Source: Amborella trichopoda
Taxonomy: Eukaryota; Streptophyta; Magnoliopsida; Amborellales; Amborellaceae
Assembly: GCF_000471905.2 (NCBI RefSeq)
Contig: NW_006496628.1
Span: 1,436,123-1,500,122 of the forward strand
Reading direction: 5' to 3'
Length of the DNA stretch: 64,000 nucleotides
The notes beneath the pieces are model-generated. The model worked only from the letters and a program-made list of their open reading frames with translations, did no database searches and had not been told where the DNA came from. The translations under genes and the position numbers were made by a program. Shown here piece after piece: positions 1 through 10,745 of the stretch (positions are counted from its first letter, which is position 1; every line of letters starts with the position of its first letter).

Positions 1-150
1 GAAGAAAGACGAAGAGATGAGGAAAGAGAAGAAGAGAAAGATAAGAAAAGAGAGAAGAAAAAGAAGAAAGAAGACGAAAAGGAGAGAGAAAAAAGAAGAA
101 GAAAGAAGAGGAGAGGAGGAGAAAGAAGAAGAGAGAAGAGAGAAGAGAGG
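1..150. repeat. Purine-rich GA/GAA simple repeat
   Basis: The first 150 bases are almost only A and G, arranged as imperfect GAA, GAGA and GAAGAG units. This is a low-complexity purine tract that probably continues to the left of the window. No reading frame of interest is seen. Confidence 0.9.
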
Positions 151-317
151 TAGATGGGGTACCTAAGTGGATAAGACGAGGGCTCGAACCTGCCTGCTAG
201 GTGTGCTCCCAAGCTCCCTTGAATGCTTTTAAGAGGGATTGGGGTCTTTGGGTAGAGGGCTAGGGTGCAAGGTTGGGACTGGATGAACCTAGGGCTATGG
301 AGTATGGTTGATGGGTT
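151..317. other. Intergenic, with a tRNA-like B-box on the minus strand
   Basis: There is no gene here. On the minus strand near 183-197 the motif GGTTCGAGCCC fits a pol III B-box, as in tRNA-derived SINEs. I cannot find a convincing A-box or a tRNA fold, so this is at most an old SINE remnant. Confidence 0.3.
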
Positions 318-500
318 ACGTTTGGGTAGACTAAGGTGTAGGATATGGTGTGGTATAGGGAGTAGGGTATGGTGCGAAGATCTAGAGAGTAGGGTATGGT
401 GTGGTGTAGGGAGTAGGGTATGGTGTGGTGTAGAGTTCAATGGATTAGGATGGGTGGTCTAGGGTGTAGGGTATGGTGTGGTGTAGGAAGTGTGGAGTAT
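318..500 (+). repeat. G-rich minisatellite (GTAGGGTATGGTGTGG units)
   Basis: Imperfect tandem units of about 24-40 bases are built from the words GGGTATGGTGTGG and TAGGGAGTAGGG. The open frame across it is a by-product of the repeat. It resembles neither the plant telomere heptamer nor a gene. Confidence 0.8.
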
Positions 501-2040
501 GGAAGTAGGGAGTGGGAGGTTTGAAAGTATAAGATATAGAAGTTTGGGAGCCCAAGGGTATTCCTTTCAATGCAAAAATATTCTCTCTCCTCTCTCTTGA
601 TGTAAATAATTAGTAAAAGCTTAAGCTCAAAGGGGCAAAGCTTATGATTTTCTATCAACTTATAAATGAGCATAAAGAACTTATATAAGGTCTCCACAAA
701 ACAAGGGTGGATGAAAAAAATACAAAACAATTACTAAAAAAAAGACATTAAAATGAATAAAATAATCAATCTCAATTTTTTATATAGTGACCATTTTTCC
801 CTTGATCAGAATCTTAGAAATAACAAAATCATCTCTCTTAGAGAGACCTCTTACCATGAACATGTCTCAGGTCTCTTTTTGATGCTTTACAGCGGCATTT
901 TGGACAATCCAACATCGTAAAAATGATAGTTGTCTCGAGACGATCGATTTGATATCCATTATTAAGCTTGAAGCGAACTTTTGAAGTTTATCCCAAAATC
1001 CGGCCAAACCCATATTCTTGAAATTTTAGTTCTTTGATCTTACTCGTTTCTTCATGTTTTTTTATCACTTTCTTTGTCACAAATCGAAGGGAAGATCGTT
1101 ATAATCGTTTTGCAATAAAAACCCCTCGATTTGAGTGTCGATTGATTATTTTCTTATTTTTGGGTGGTCACCAGAAAGTGGGATTCGGGCCCAAAAAAAC
1201 CGTGCTTTGTTGAGAGCCAAAATAAGGTGTTTTCTAGCATTTAATCTTGGACAAACTTTACCTTAAATCAAAGCTCTCTGAGTCGTGGTTGCTACGGACC
1301 CATTCATGAGGCTATCCAATGTTGGGGTTTTGAGAAAAGACCATGGGAGTGAGTGTATGTCTCTCTTAAACATTATGCATTATATGCATTTTTGTCCCTC
1401 TCTCTAATATTTCTTCCATTCCAGGCATTGTCTTGTACAGTGCCATATATATCAAAATGTACGTCTTGATGAGACACACAACACTGAAATTTGGGCTTGA
1501 TTCATTTTAAGACGAATTAGTTATGACCTCCCAAAGAATTCTCATTTTCAAAAAACACAATTTCCAAAAATGGAAACTGGTTCATTAACGCTACATGTAA
1601 ATAATGTAAAACCTACCTGTTTTGAGTAAGTTGGGCCTAAAATGGTCTGGAAGTGTCCAAATGAAATAAAAATTAGTATTTGGGGGTTTTGTGGTTTTCT
1701 GAATCCAATGGTGATGGTCTTGTACTCATATGAGACTTTGACATTAAAGCTCTAATTATGAGGTAACTTTCAGCATGTTAAATAGCGACACTCGAAATGT
1801 AACTTTCGTCCTGATCTGCTTTATCCTTATTGGATTGGGACGAAACTTAACAGGCACTCTTAAAACATCAAATGACACCCTCACATGCGTTTTGGGGCCA
1901 AGAGGACACCTTTTCAAAATTGCTCAAATGTCAAGCATATTTGGTGTAGGCTTTCGTAGTCCACATGTGTGACTAGCACCTATGGGCCTGAGTTGTAACC
2001 GCCTCCTCTATTATTCAACGCGGGGTGTTAGTGCGTCAAA
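501..2040. other. Intergenic, no recognisable gene or element
   Basis: AT-rich sequence. The open frames in it (minus 437-730 and plus 1775-1972) show no family resemblance and no compositional support. I see nothing that can be named. Confidence 0.6.
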
Positions 2041-3227
2041 AAATATGCTCAAAACAATTGTGAATTAAATTTTCTTTTTCTAGGGTTTCTATATTTGTTG
2101 TATATATTTGTGTATTATTGTGTAAGATTTTGTTAGCACAAATCGTTCAATTTACAAAATTTACTTCGTTCTCTCTCTCTCTTAACGAGAGGATCACTCT
2201 CATTGCATTCTCGATAAGTACCTTCATTTCTCTTGTGCTGCTATATGAAAAGAAAATTTTTTAATTTCTTTTGAAAATTCTTTACTCTTAGGGTTTCCAT
2301 GTATGCTGTGTATATTTATGTAGAGTTTTATGTAAGCTTTTCTTTAAAAAAATATTATTTCAATCGTTTTGAGAACCTACAAAATTTAATAAAGATTTGC
2401 TGACCTTACAGAAATCCCCAAATCTCACAGGTCTAATTTTGGTTCTATTTTATGTGCTCCAACCTGATTATTTTTTTTTAATCTAGAAAATCTGTTTTGC
2501 AATCTCTCTCTCAAGGAGACCATCGCCCTCATCACATTCTCGGTAAGCATCTCTCTCTCTCTTATTGCAATATGAAATTAGTTTTTCCTTTTATTTGTTC
2601 ATTAGCGAAATTTTCTTAATCTAAGGTTCGTATGTTTGTTGTCTATATTTCTGTAGAGTTTTGTATAAAATTTATTTTTTAAAAAAATACCTTCTTTGCT
2701 TTCAAAAGGAACAAACTTTATTTGTGTTGTTATTGCTCATGGGTGATGGACACTGTCTTCTTCTTTTTTCTAATCTTTCATTTGCGATCTTTAGCTAGGG
2801 TTTCCATGTATGTTGTGTATATTTATATAGAGTTTTATGTAAGCTTCTCTTAAAAGAAAATTTTTTGGTGTTCGCTTAACAACCAGCAAAATTTAACAAA
2901 TATTTTGTAACCTTACAGAAATCCTCAAATCTCACATGTTGAAACTTTGGTTCTATGGATATAGAATTTCTTATGTGCTCCAATCTAATATTTTTTCTTT
3001 TTTCTTTTTCATATCTAGAAAAGTTGTTTTGTTCTCTATCTCTCAAGGAGACCATCGCCATCATTGCATTCTCAGTAGACATCTTTCTCTCTCTTATGTT
3101 GCAATTTTTTTTTTCTTTTTTCTTTTTTTTGGTCATTCTGAATGAATTTTTTTAATTTAATATTCATGTGTTTGTTGTTTGTATTTCTGTGGAGTTTTAT
3201 GTAGGATTTCCTTTTTTTAAAAAATCG
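2041..3227 (+). repeat. Diverged tandem repeat, period about 530 bp
   Basis: Similar blocks recur. The phrase TAGGGTTTCCATGTATG occurs near 2290 and 2800, with weaker versions near 2080, 2620 and 3160. A block with CTCAAGGAGACCATCGCC followed by TTCTC and GTAAG-like bases occurs near 2510 and 3045, with a weaker copy near 2185. Spacing between equivalent blocks is about 510-540 bases. The blocks are led by pyrimidine tracts ending in CTAG and followed by donor-like GTAAGC, so they look like copies of a 5' leader exon with its splice sites. No protein is encoded. Confidence 0.65.
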
Positions 3228-4205
3228 TACTTTGGAAAAATTACATATATATTCGTTATACTTTATGTTATTACCAAAATACCAAATATTTTTCGTTATT
3301 ATTGGAATGTTCTTTTTTTCCACTTTATAACAAAAAATTTTAAAACATATGTTTTTACCATTATTTTGCTGTTCAACAACCAAAAGTGGGCCCGATTGTT
3401 TTACTATTCATCTTCTCTGCTCTCTACATATATGCTATGTGAATGCTAAAAAAATAGAGTTTTACCCATTTTTGGTTTTTGAACACAGAAATGGTCTTAA
3501 TTTCATATGTTGAACAACCAAAATTAGGATTGCATATTCCAGCAAGCTTCTGGAAAACGCAGTCTTAATTTTGGATGTTGAACAACCGAAATTAGGACTA
3601 TGTATTCCAGCAAGCTTCTGAAGAACACAATCCTAATTTCGGTTGTTGAACAACCGAAAATAAGATATTTTCGATTGTTCAACATCTGAAATAGGACACT
3701 TTTAGTTGTTCAACATCCGAAAATGTCTTGTTTTCGATTATTGAACAACCGAAAATAGACATAAAGTTAAAAAATTTGAATTGTCATTTTCGATTGTTCA
3801 AGAACCGAAAACAAGACATTTTCGGATATTGAACAACCGGAAATGTCTTAATTTTAGATGTTGAACAACTGAAATTAGCACTGCGTATTTTAGCAAGCTT
3901 TTGGAAAACACAGTCTGCTTTCAGTTGTTGAACAACCGAAAATGGGTAACTCTATTTTTAGAACATTCACATAGCATAGACGTAGAGAGCATAGACGATG
4001 AACTGTAAAACTATCATGGCCATTTTCGGTTAGAAATTCTAGGTATTTCGATTGTTGAACAACAGAAAAAGAGTAAAAACACATTTTAAAAAAAAAATTG
4101 TTATGAAGTGAAAAAAATGGACATTCCAGTAATAACGGAAAGTATTTGGTATTTTGATAATAACGAAAACTAAAACGGATATATATGTAATTTTGGTTCT
4201 TGTTA
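3228..4205. mobile_element. Fold-back (long inverted repeat) DNA element
   Basis: The left part (about 3228-3475) is the inverted complement of the right part (about 3935-4205). One end reads AATTACATATATATTCG and the other, on the opposite strand, AATTACATATATATCCG; the similarity continues for about 250 bases. The centre (3480-3930) is filled with short palindromic units around TTGAACAACCGAAA, in both orientations, so nearly the whole element can fold on itself. It interrupts the 530 bp tandem repeat, whose sequence resumes after 4200 (ATCACTCATGG compared with TTGCTCATGGG near 2735). No transposase is present. A target-site duplication could not be fixed. Confidence 0.75.
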
Positions 4206-4544
4206 TCACTCATGGATGATAAAAAATGTCATCTTGCCCCGCTTAATTTCCATTGAATTTGTCTGCTATCTATGCTTACTGAAAATAAATGATTTTCAGA
4301 TTATTAGTGAATGAAATATGGATATTTTTTATTTATTTTTTATTATGGTGTGCATATTCTTGTTTTAATGCCTAGCAGTCAACTAATGTTTTAAGTACTC
4401 TCGCTACAGTTAATGAAGATGATATCTGCATTTCTTATCTTCGAAGTATGGCAAGCACTTTAACTACAAAAATTTCCTTCTACACTTTACTAGGATTACT
4501 ATAGTAATCATTTATTCTTTTATCTATATATATATATATATATC
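4206..4544. other. Intergenic, ends in a TA microsatellite
   Basis: AT-rich sequence with no gene. A (TA)n run is present at about 4527-4544, directly against the left arm of the next fold-back element. Confidence 0.6.
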
Positions 4545-4815
4545 CGGTAGTACTTCATTTTTCATTTGTTTTTATCGGAATGATTTGAAATTTGAATCAT
4601 GTGTACATCTTAGTGAGGTGCACCTAATAAAAATATAAAAAAAATAATTAGCAAAATATAAATTGACCAAAATATGCCTGTAAATTTTTGGGGTATTTTG
4701 GTCAATTTATATTTTACGAGTTGTTTTTTTCATATTTTTATTAGGTGCACCTCATTAAGACGTACACACGTTCCGAATTTCAAGTAATTTGGATTTGGAA
4801 AAAAAAAAAATTGAA
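4545..4815. mobile_element. Fold-back MITE, copy 1
   Basis: Two arms of about 130 bases form an inverted repeat. The left arm contains GAGGTGCACCTAATAAAAAT and AAATATAAATTGACCAAAAT; the right arm contains their complements (ATTTTGGTCAATTTATATTT and ATTTTTATTAGGTGCACCTC). The same centre motif is found in the element at 43654-44073, so this is a dispersed family. There is no coding sequence. Confidence 0.75.
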
Positions 4816-5052
4816 ACACTACCAGACAGCTGTAACTGTGCGATGAAGTTTGTATGGTGATGAGGGTAAGCGAAATCACTATTCATTTCCGCCTATAGAA
4901 AAACTCTTACCAACTCCTATAGGCGAAAATGGACAATGCTTTTCCTACCCTCTTCACCATCCAAAGTTCATCGCACGGTCACGAGTGTCCGGTGGTATTT
5001 CATTTCTTATTTTTCAGAATAATCAGAAATTTGAAGCGTCTGTTCATCAAAT
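4816..5052. mobile_element. Fold-back MITE, copy 2 (overlapping arm, cut by the LTR element)
   Basis: GTGCGATGAAGTTTGTATGG near 4837 is the inverted partner of CCATCCAAAGTTCATCGCAC near 4967. The inner palindrome is CGCCTATAG / CTATAGGCG (4892-4900 and 4917-4925). The outer arm also pairs with the right arm of copy 1, giving three related arms in a row. The outer end is truncated at 5052, where the retrotransposon LTR starts. Confidence 0.65.
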
Positions 5053-6278
5053 TGTAGACATCCCATTTTAAATATGGTAAATTCTATGGTTTTTTGAACC
5101 CTTAGGACCACGTTATCCCAGTAGACCCAATTTAATTACCCCAAAACTACCCAAATCCTATCCCAATTTCAAGTAGAACCCAAGAGCTTTCCAACGGTCC
5201 ATGAATCACTTAAATCGGACCAATGGATAATAAGATATAACAAATGACAATTTAGTGCCTGTGAGACCTAACTGTCGGGCTGCAGGCCGGGTTATAATAG
5301 GCCCGACAGGCCCAAACACGGGCTGATAACACAGTTACTGCATCTGATGACATAGTAAATGCCTTTTCTTTAATTAGATAAGGCTAAAACTTCAAGATAA
5401 ATCCAAAACATTTCGAAGAAACACAAAAAAATTTAGAAAAAATCACCAATAGAATCTTATAAATACCTCATCTCCCTAACCCAAAAGGAGAGATAAAAAT
5501 AGACTAAAGAAGCCTTAGAAATTCCCGAAATTAGAAAAATTACCCAAAAAAAACCAAGAATATGAAAAACCCTTAGAAAATTCCTAAAAATTTAGAAAAA
5601 GTCCCAAAAAATTAGACAAAATCTCAGAATTCATATTCAAGCTCTATAGATCACAAAACCCTTATAAAACTGAAGAAATTCTCCTCCAGATCCCAAGAAA
5701 GATCAATAACTTTAGAAAAATCTCTAGATTGAAAACCCGAGAAAAGATAAAAACCCTAGCCTCCTAGAGTCCTAACCCCCAAGATTGAGAAAACCTAGAC
5801 CTAGGGCACAAAAACCCTAGATCAAAACTAGAATTAGGGTACAACAACCCTAGATCTAACCCTTTACACCAAATATCTGATGGTCAATATCTGAAATTAG
5901 AGAGGCAAAGGGGACCGATTCTGATATGGGTGCACTCTCGAAGGCTCGAAAATCCCGGGCCATCCAGCTCAGTTTGATATTATTTCTTCCTCTCTCTTTC
6001 TTCTACTTTTTAGTGTTTTTCTTCTTTTATTTATTTTTTATCTATTAACTTATCTTAAAATTCGTATTTTAATGTTCTGGATCATGCTGGCTCTACCACA
6101 TATCTGATAGTAGATTTGCTTGTTTCCGGGTAAATCTGACTTTAGATCTGAATTCGATCTGTCCCACTTTCTCTACCACTTTATTTACATCTTTTTAATT
6201 AGTTTAAGGTATTAAAATTCGAGAGATCTTCATCGAGAGATCTTCATCGGAAGATCTGACAGATTTTCATCGTAAACA
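5053..6278 (+). repeat. 5' LTR of the Tat element
   Basis: It starts TGTAGACATCCC and ends AAACA just before the PBS, giving 1226 bases. The 3' LTR from 17345 matches it along all its visible length (for example TTTCCAACGGTCCA in both). A TATA box, TATAAATA, lies at 5458-5465 and is conserved in the 3' copy, so transcription probably starts about 30 bases beyond it. Confidence 0.88.
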
Positions 6279-6279
6279 G

Positions 6280-6299
6280 TTTGGCGCCCATCGTGGGGC
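6280..6299 (+). promoter_or_regulatory. Primer binding site of the Tat element
   Basis: TTTGGCGCCCATCGTGGGGC lies one or two bases after the LTR end. TGGCGCC at this place is the usual start of a tRNA-complementary PBS in plant gypsy elements. I cannot name the tRNA with certainty. Confidence 0.75.
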
Positions 6300-7360
6300 T
6301 ATTTCGAGCTTGATCCAAGTTTCAAAATATGATTTTTATTCATTGTTTTTCACTATTTTCAGTCACAATAGGTCCCAAAAGTCGGTTGTGACTAGAATCC
6401 AGGGTTTTAGTGCTCCGAAACCTTGCTTTTTCTGAGCGACACTCCCTATGTTGCCCAAATGCAAAGGTCTCAGAAAACTCTATAACTTTGTGGATCTATT
6501 CAAGGGACTCTTTTGTGACTACAAAAAAAATTTAAGATCAAAATAAAGTTTTTAAAAATGTAAATAAAATATTTTTTAGTTCAATCTAGGATTTTCTGTT
6601 TTATTTTATTTTAATTTATTTCATTATAAATAGTTTTATTTCCTGATTCTTCCAAGTTTAAAGTTGTCTTATTTCATCTAAATTAATAAGATAAAAATAT
6701 AAATAAAATAAATAATAACAATAATTTTTTTGGGCGACACCAGTTGTGTCACCCACCCTACCAGGGTGACACCAGTAGTGCCGCCTGGGTGACACCACCC
6801 GTGTCGCCCAACTGTAAGTGTCCCAAAAAAATTCTAGGACCCCACAGGACCATTCCATGGACTTTTGGCCCCCTATTGACCAATTTTTTACCTAAAATAA
6901 AAATTTTAAAAATATAAAAAAAATTATTTTGCTTCAGATAGATCTGTTCTGTTTCTGCCCTTTTGATTTTATTTTAGTTTGTTACTTTTAACTAAAATCA
7001 TATTTTCCCTGCTTTCACCATGCTTAGTTTACCTGTGTTTTAACAAAATTAAAAAGATAAAAATTTTAAAAAAATACATTAGGGTTGCTTACCCCTACAA
7101 ACCTAGACCCACTCTTGATTCGAGCCGAGACTCGTGTACCATCTAGTCTAGATCTTAGTCTAGGTTCTAGCATAGGTCTAAGCTTAAGAGTTGCCTCTAA
7201 AGTTAGACTAGGCGTACCCTAGTTCAGGGTCTTAACCAAAATCTATTGAGTCTAGTAAGTCTAGGTTACAGTCTAGTCTTAGCCTATGTATTAGCTAAAG
7301 TTTTTACTCTAGTGTCAGGCTAGGTTTGCCCTAAGTCTAATCCCCCACTCTTTCGACTCC
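6300..7360 (+). other. Untranslated leader of the Tat element
   Basis: Non-coding, AT-rich sequence with one GC-rich island at 6730-6811. A capsid domain would be expected to begin in or just after this region and I cannot find one in any frame. The stretch 7080-7340 is full of CTAG-containing words (CTAGGTCTAAG and similar). Confidence 0.6.
6730..6811 (+). repeat. GC-rich hairpin with GGGTGACACCAGT units
   Basis: TTGGGCGACAC at 6730-6740 pairs perfectly with GTGTCGCCCAA at 6801-6811, an 11 bp stem. The loop holds two or three further GGGTGACACC units, which can pair with GGTGTC-type complements. It stands out sharply from the AT-rich leader around it. Confidence 0.8.
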
Positions 7361-8604
7361 ATGATCGAGCGGGGGGCACGACATGAAAGAGCCAAACGGA
7401 CACCCCTCAGCACCAAGCCCAACAACAAGCTGATAATAGCTCCCCAAAATAAGAACAAAAACATGGGGAATGCTTCCAGTCAGGTTAATGAGATCGTCGT
7501 TAACGGATCGGCCAAAGGATCAGCTGCTCAACATAACAATCCGAATCAAAACAGAAGGGGTCTCAAAATAATAACCAAATGTGAGAGGATAATTTCACCC
7601 CCCTCAAAGACCCATTAGAAAAGGTGCTGGAATTACTCTTGGATAAGAATATGATTTATCTCCCACCACCATCTGAACTACCATTTCAAGTCACGGATAA
7701 GAGCAGGTGGTGTAAATGGCATCAAAACCATACTCATGATACACAAAACTGCATATATTTGAAACGGGTAATTCAAGGGGTTAATCAATAGGGGGGACAT
7801 CACTATCGCACTTAGAAATCAACCTATCGAAGAGCCTAATCAAAAGATGGGTATCATCACAAATCATCTCCCAAAAAATATGGTCACAACGACCAAAAAT
7901 CTGGGAGCTCAAGACAACTTGAAAGAGAATGGCCATTCACATGATTTGAGTGTAGAGACGAAGAAGAGAATCTCAGTCAGTTCATATTGGCTTGTGATCA
8001 TCACTTTCAAGAACCCAAAAAAGATCTTTTGAGCCTCCTAAGAGGAAGCCCTTCATCTCCAAACCTCGATAACCTTCCTAAATGGGACCGATATGATGAA
8101 GATGACACACTAGAGATTGATATGGTCAGGACCAATGAAAATACGTCATCTTCCAAACATGGGACCAACACCCCCAAAGTCTCTCATTACTCTTGCTAGG
8201 GCTGATCCTATCGAGCTTCAAGCTGGCAAGGTCGACTCCTTAACCCGAAGAGGCCGAGTGCTCAAACCCATTCAATTGATGGTTGATACTCTCGATGAAA
8301 GAATGAGAAATATCTCAAAAACCAAATAACCAGCGGGGGTCGTAGATCACGAGCCGAACAAGGAAATTCAAGGATTTACAACCACCTACTATCTACCAGC
8401 TCATCTCAGGAAGATCCAAGCTCAAATCTCCATCTTGGAGCTACTTGCCAATTCACCAGCACATAGAACCCAAATCGAGAACGTCCTTGCCAAGACACAC
8501 ATCCCGAGCAACACACAGCGGGATGAGTTGTGCGAAATGATCAACCAGTTGATGGCACCAACACCAATCGTGTTCACAGACGATGACATCTTAGCCAGCT
8601 TCAA
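7361..8604 (+). pseudogene. Gag remnant with CHHC zinc knuckle; capsid missing
   Basis: From about 7621 one frame reads a typical C-terminal Tat Gag. It includes LPFQVTDKSRWCKWHQNHTH followed by DTQNC, a C-x2-H-x4-H-x4-C knuckle that would bind the element RNA, and then LKRVIQG. The upstream open piece (7361-7618, 85 codons) is polar and matches nothing known to me. The large capsid domain that normally precedes the knuckle in this family is absent, so the gene is internally deleted. The remaining part, to about 8604, is broken by frameshifts. A protein made from it could not form particles. Confidence 0.7.
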
Positions 8605-8662
8605 CTAACTTCATGTCCAACCTCTGCACATCACCCTCTTCATGTAAAGATATGAGATATGA

Positions 8663-8929
8663 AGAGTGCTTGTTGATAATGGGGCATCCTTAAACATATG
8701 CCCTATGAAAACAGTAAAGTAGATAGGCAAAACAAATGACTTCGAGCCATGTCAACTAACTATCGCTGCATCTAATGAATCCAAAAGACAAGCTAAAGGC
8801 ATACTGCCTCTCACACTCAAGATCGGCCCTACTATCCAAGTGATAAAGTTTTATGTCTTGGACATAAAACCTTCTTTCAACATGTTGTTAGGAAGACTGT
8901 GGCTGCATGAAAATATCGTGGTCGCCTCT
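8663..8929 (+). pseudogene. Aspartic protease of the Tat element, 5' part
   Basis: The frame reads RVLVDNGASLNICPMK, with the catalytic aspartate codon at 8675-8677, and continues to SFNMLLGRLWLHENIVVAS. That is the retropepsin fold from the active-site loop to the LLGR strand. A TAG stop sits at 8720-8722. The frame is cut after codon TCT at 8929 by the solo LTR and resumes at 11130 in the same phase. The protease would cut the Gag-Pol polyprotein. It is dead because of the stop and the insertion. Confidence 0.85.
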
Positions 8930-9344
8930 TGTCACACCCCAAGAATTTACAGTACTGTTATTCCTGAGATGTGACAGACAAAACATATATACATCTATTG
9001 ATAGGACAAATTTACAGTGGCGAGGTCTTACAAAGTAAATAAAGAAAGCTAGCACAACAACAGTATCTTCCAAGGTTGATCTTGACTAGCACTCAAAATG
9101 AATCAGCAGTTATCCTGAGAAATGTTTACCATAGTTTGATGAGTTTGGCTACTCAGTAAGTGATCATCATAATCCTAAAAATAATCATGATTGAAAGATA
9201 TCAATATTTTCCAAAATGAGATCTATTAACATAAATGCATCAACAGTTTCACTTTCAATAATTGCATAATTAAGTATAATCCGAGTAAATGAAATGCTTA
9301 TAACACTTTTAACGGCAGTACATAATTCAAAGGATTTCACAAAA

Positions 9345-9557
9345 TACCCTACTGGCGTCCCAAGTAGGTCACCTATATACCCCATCAGCATCCTAATGGG
9401 TCCACTTAATCCCTATCGGCGTCCCAGATAGGTTCACTTAATCCCTGCAGGTCCACTTATACCTCACCGGCGTACCGGATGAGTCCACTTAATCCCTACC
9501 GGCGTCCCAAATAGGTCTACTTATACCTCACCGGCGAACCGGATGAGTCCACTTGCA
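9345..9557 (+). repeat. Short palindromic repeats within the solo LTR
   Basis: Units of about 35 bases each hold a small hairpin. Examples are CCTATCGGCGTCCCAGATAGG and CCTCACCGGCGTACCGGATGAG-type words, joined by TCCACTTAATCC or TCCACTTATA. Five or six units are recognisable. The stems vary between units but stay self-complementary, for example CCTATC/GATAGG. Confidence 0.75.
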
Positions 9558-10193
9558 TACTTAAATTATTTCTAAATCTCTTTAAACATTCGAAAGCAGC
9601 AATATCATGTACTCAACATATCACTAAAATCATTAATATGAATTTCACTTAAACCATTAATAACAATCACTCTATATAACATTTCAAAAATAACCAATCA
9701 AATATTTTGGGCTCAAATTTAGAAAGGTAGCAGTTTGTAAAGGCATTCTAGCATAATTACCAATTTAATATGTATAGAAAAACTCTTATAAAAATTCAAG
9801 AATACGGAATTATCACAATTTATGGGATATCAATCCACAAATAAACATTTCACAACAATACTATAATCAATTGCAAAAATGTCAATTTTTTTTTAAAAAT
9901 AATAAGGCAGTCATTTGCACATGAATTTTACAATGTCTAAATATTCAAAACAGTAGAAAGAAATATCACATTTATTTCTAACAATAAACATGAAAAATAA
10001 ATAAATTTATTTTTCTAATTTATAGCATTCAAAATTTCTAACATAGATAAAATATCACAATTTTTATCAAAAAGATTATTTTTCAAGATAATGAGGTCAC
10101 GTGCGCATAAAATTTATCGCGCCTAAAATTCATGATAATAAGCAGAAATAATTATTTCATTTTATTTTTAAAAAGAATGAATTATTTTTCGAG

Positions 10194-10745
10194 ACAATGA
10201 GGTCACTTACACATAAAACTGATAAAATAAAGATCCTACACGAAAATATCACTATTTATTAGAAATAGACTATTTTTCAGGAAGACGATGTCACTTACAC
10301 ATAAAACTGATAAAATAAAGATCCTAGACGAAAATATCACTATTTATTATAAATAGACTATTTTTCAGGAAGACGATGTCACTTACACATAAAACTGATA
10401 AAATAAAGATCCTAGACGAAAATATCACTATTTATTAGAAATAGACTATTTTTCAAGAAGACGATGTCACTTACACATAAAACTGATAAAATAAAGATCC
10501 TAGACGAAAATATCACTATTTATTAGAAATAGACTATTTTTCAGAAAGACGATGTCACTTACACATAAAACTGATAAAATAAAGATCCTAGACGAAAATA
10601 TCACTATTTATTAGAAATAGACTATTTTTCAGGAAGACGATGTCACTTACACATAAAACTGATAAAATAAAGATCCTAGACGAAAATATTACTATTTATT
10701 AAAAATAGACTATTTTTCAGGAAGACGATGTCACTTACCCACAAA
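10194..10745 (+). repeat. 88 bp tandem array within the solo LTR
   Basis: The word GAAGACGATGTCACTTACAC starts at 10281, 10369, 10457, 10545 (one mismatch), 10633 and 10721, exactly 88 bases apart each time. A more diverged unit precedes it at 10194. The units are nearly identical, so the array expanded recently or is being homogenised. Older degenerate units can be seen back to about 9890. Confidence 0.95.

Noticed and set aside
183..197. Possible tRNA gene on the minus strand
   Set aside because: Only a B-box-like word; no acceptor stem, anticodon arm or A-box at the right distance.
265..462. Open frame of 65 codons rich in Trp, Gly and Val
   Set aside because: It lies wholly in the G-rich minisatellite and repeats with it; no gene.
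318..500. Possible interstitial telomere repeat
   Set aside because: Units contain TAGGG but not the plant heptamer TTTAGGG in series.
10194..10745. CRISPR-like spacing of repeats
   Set aside because: The whole 88 bp unit is repeated with no unique spacers, within an LTR of a plant genome.
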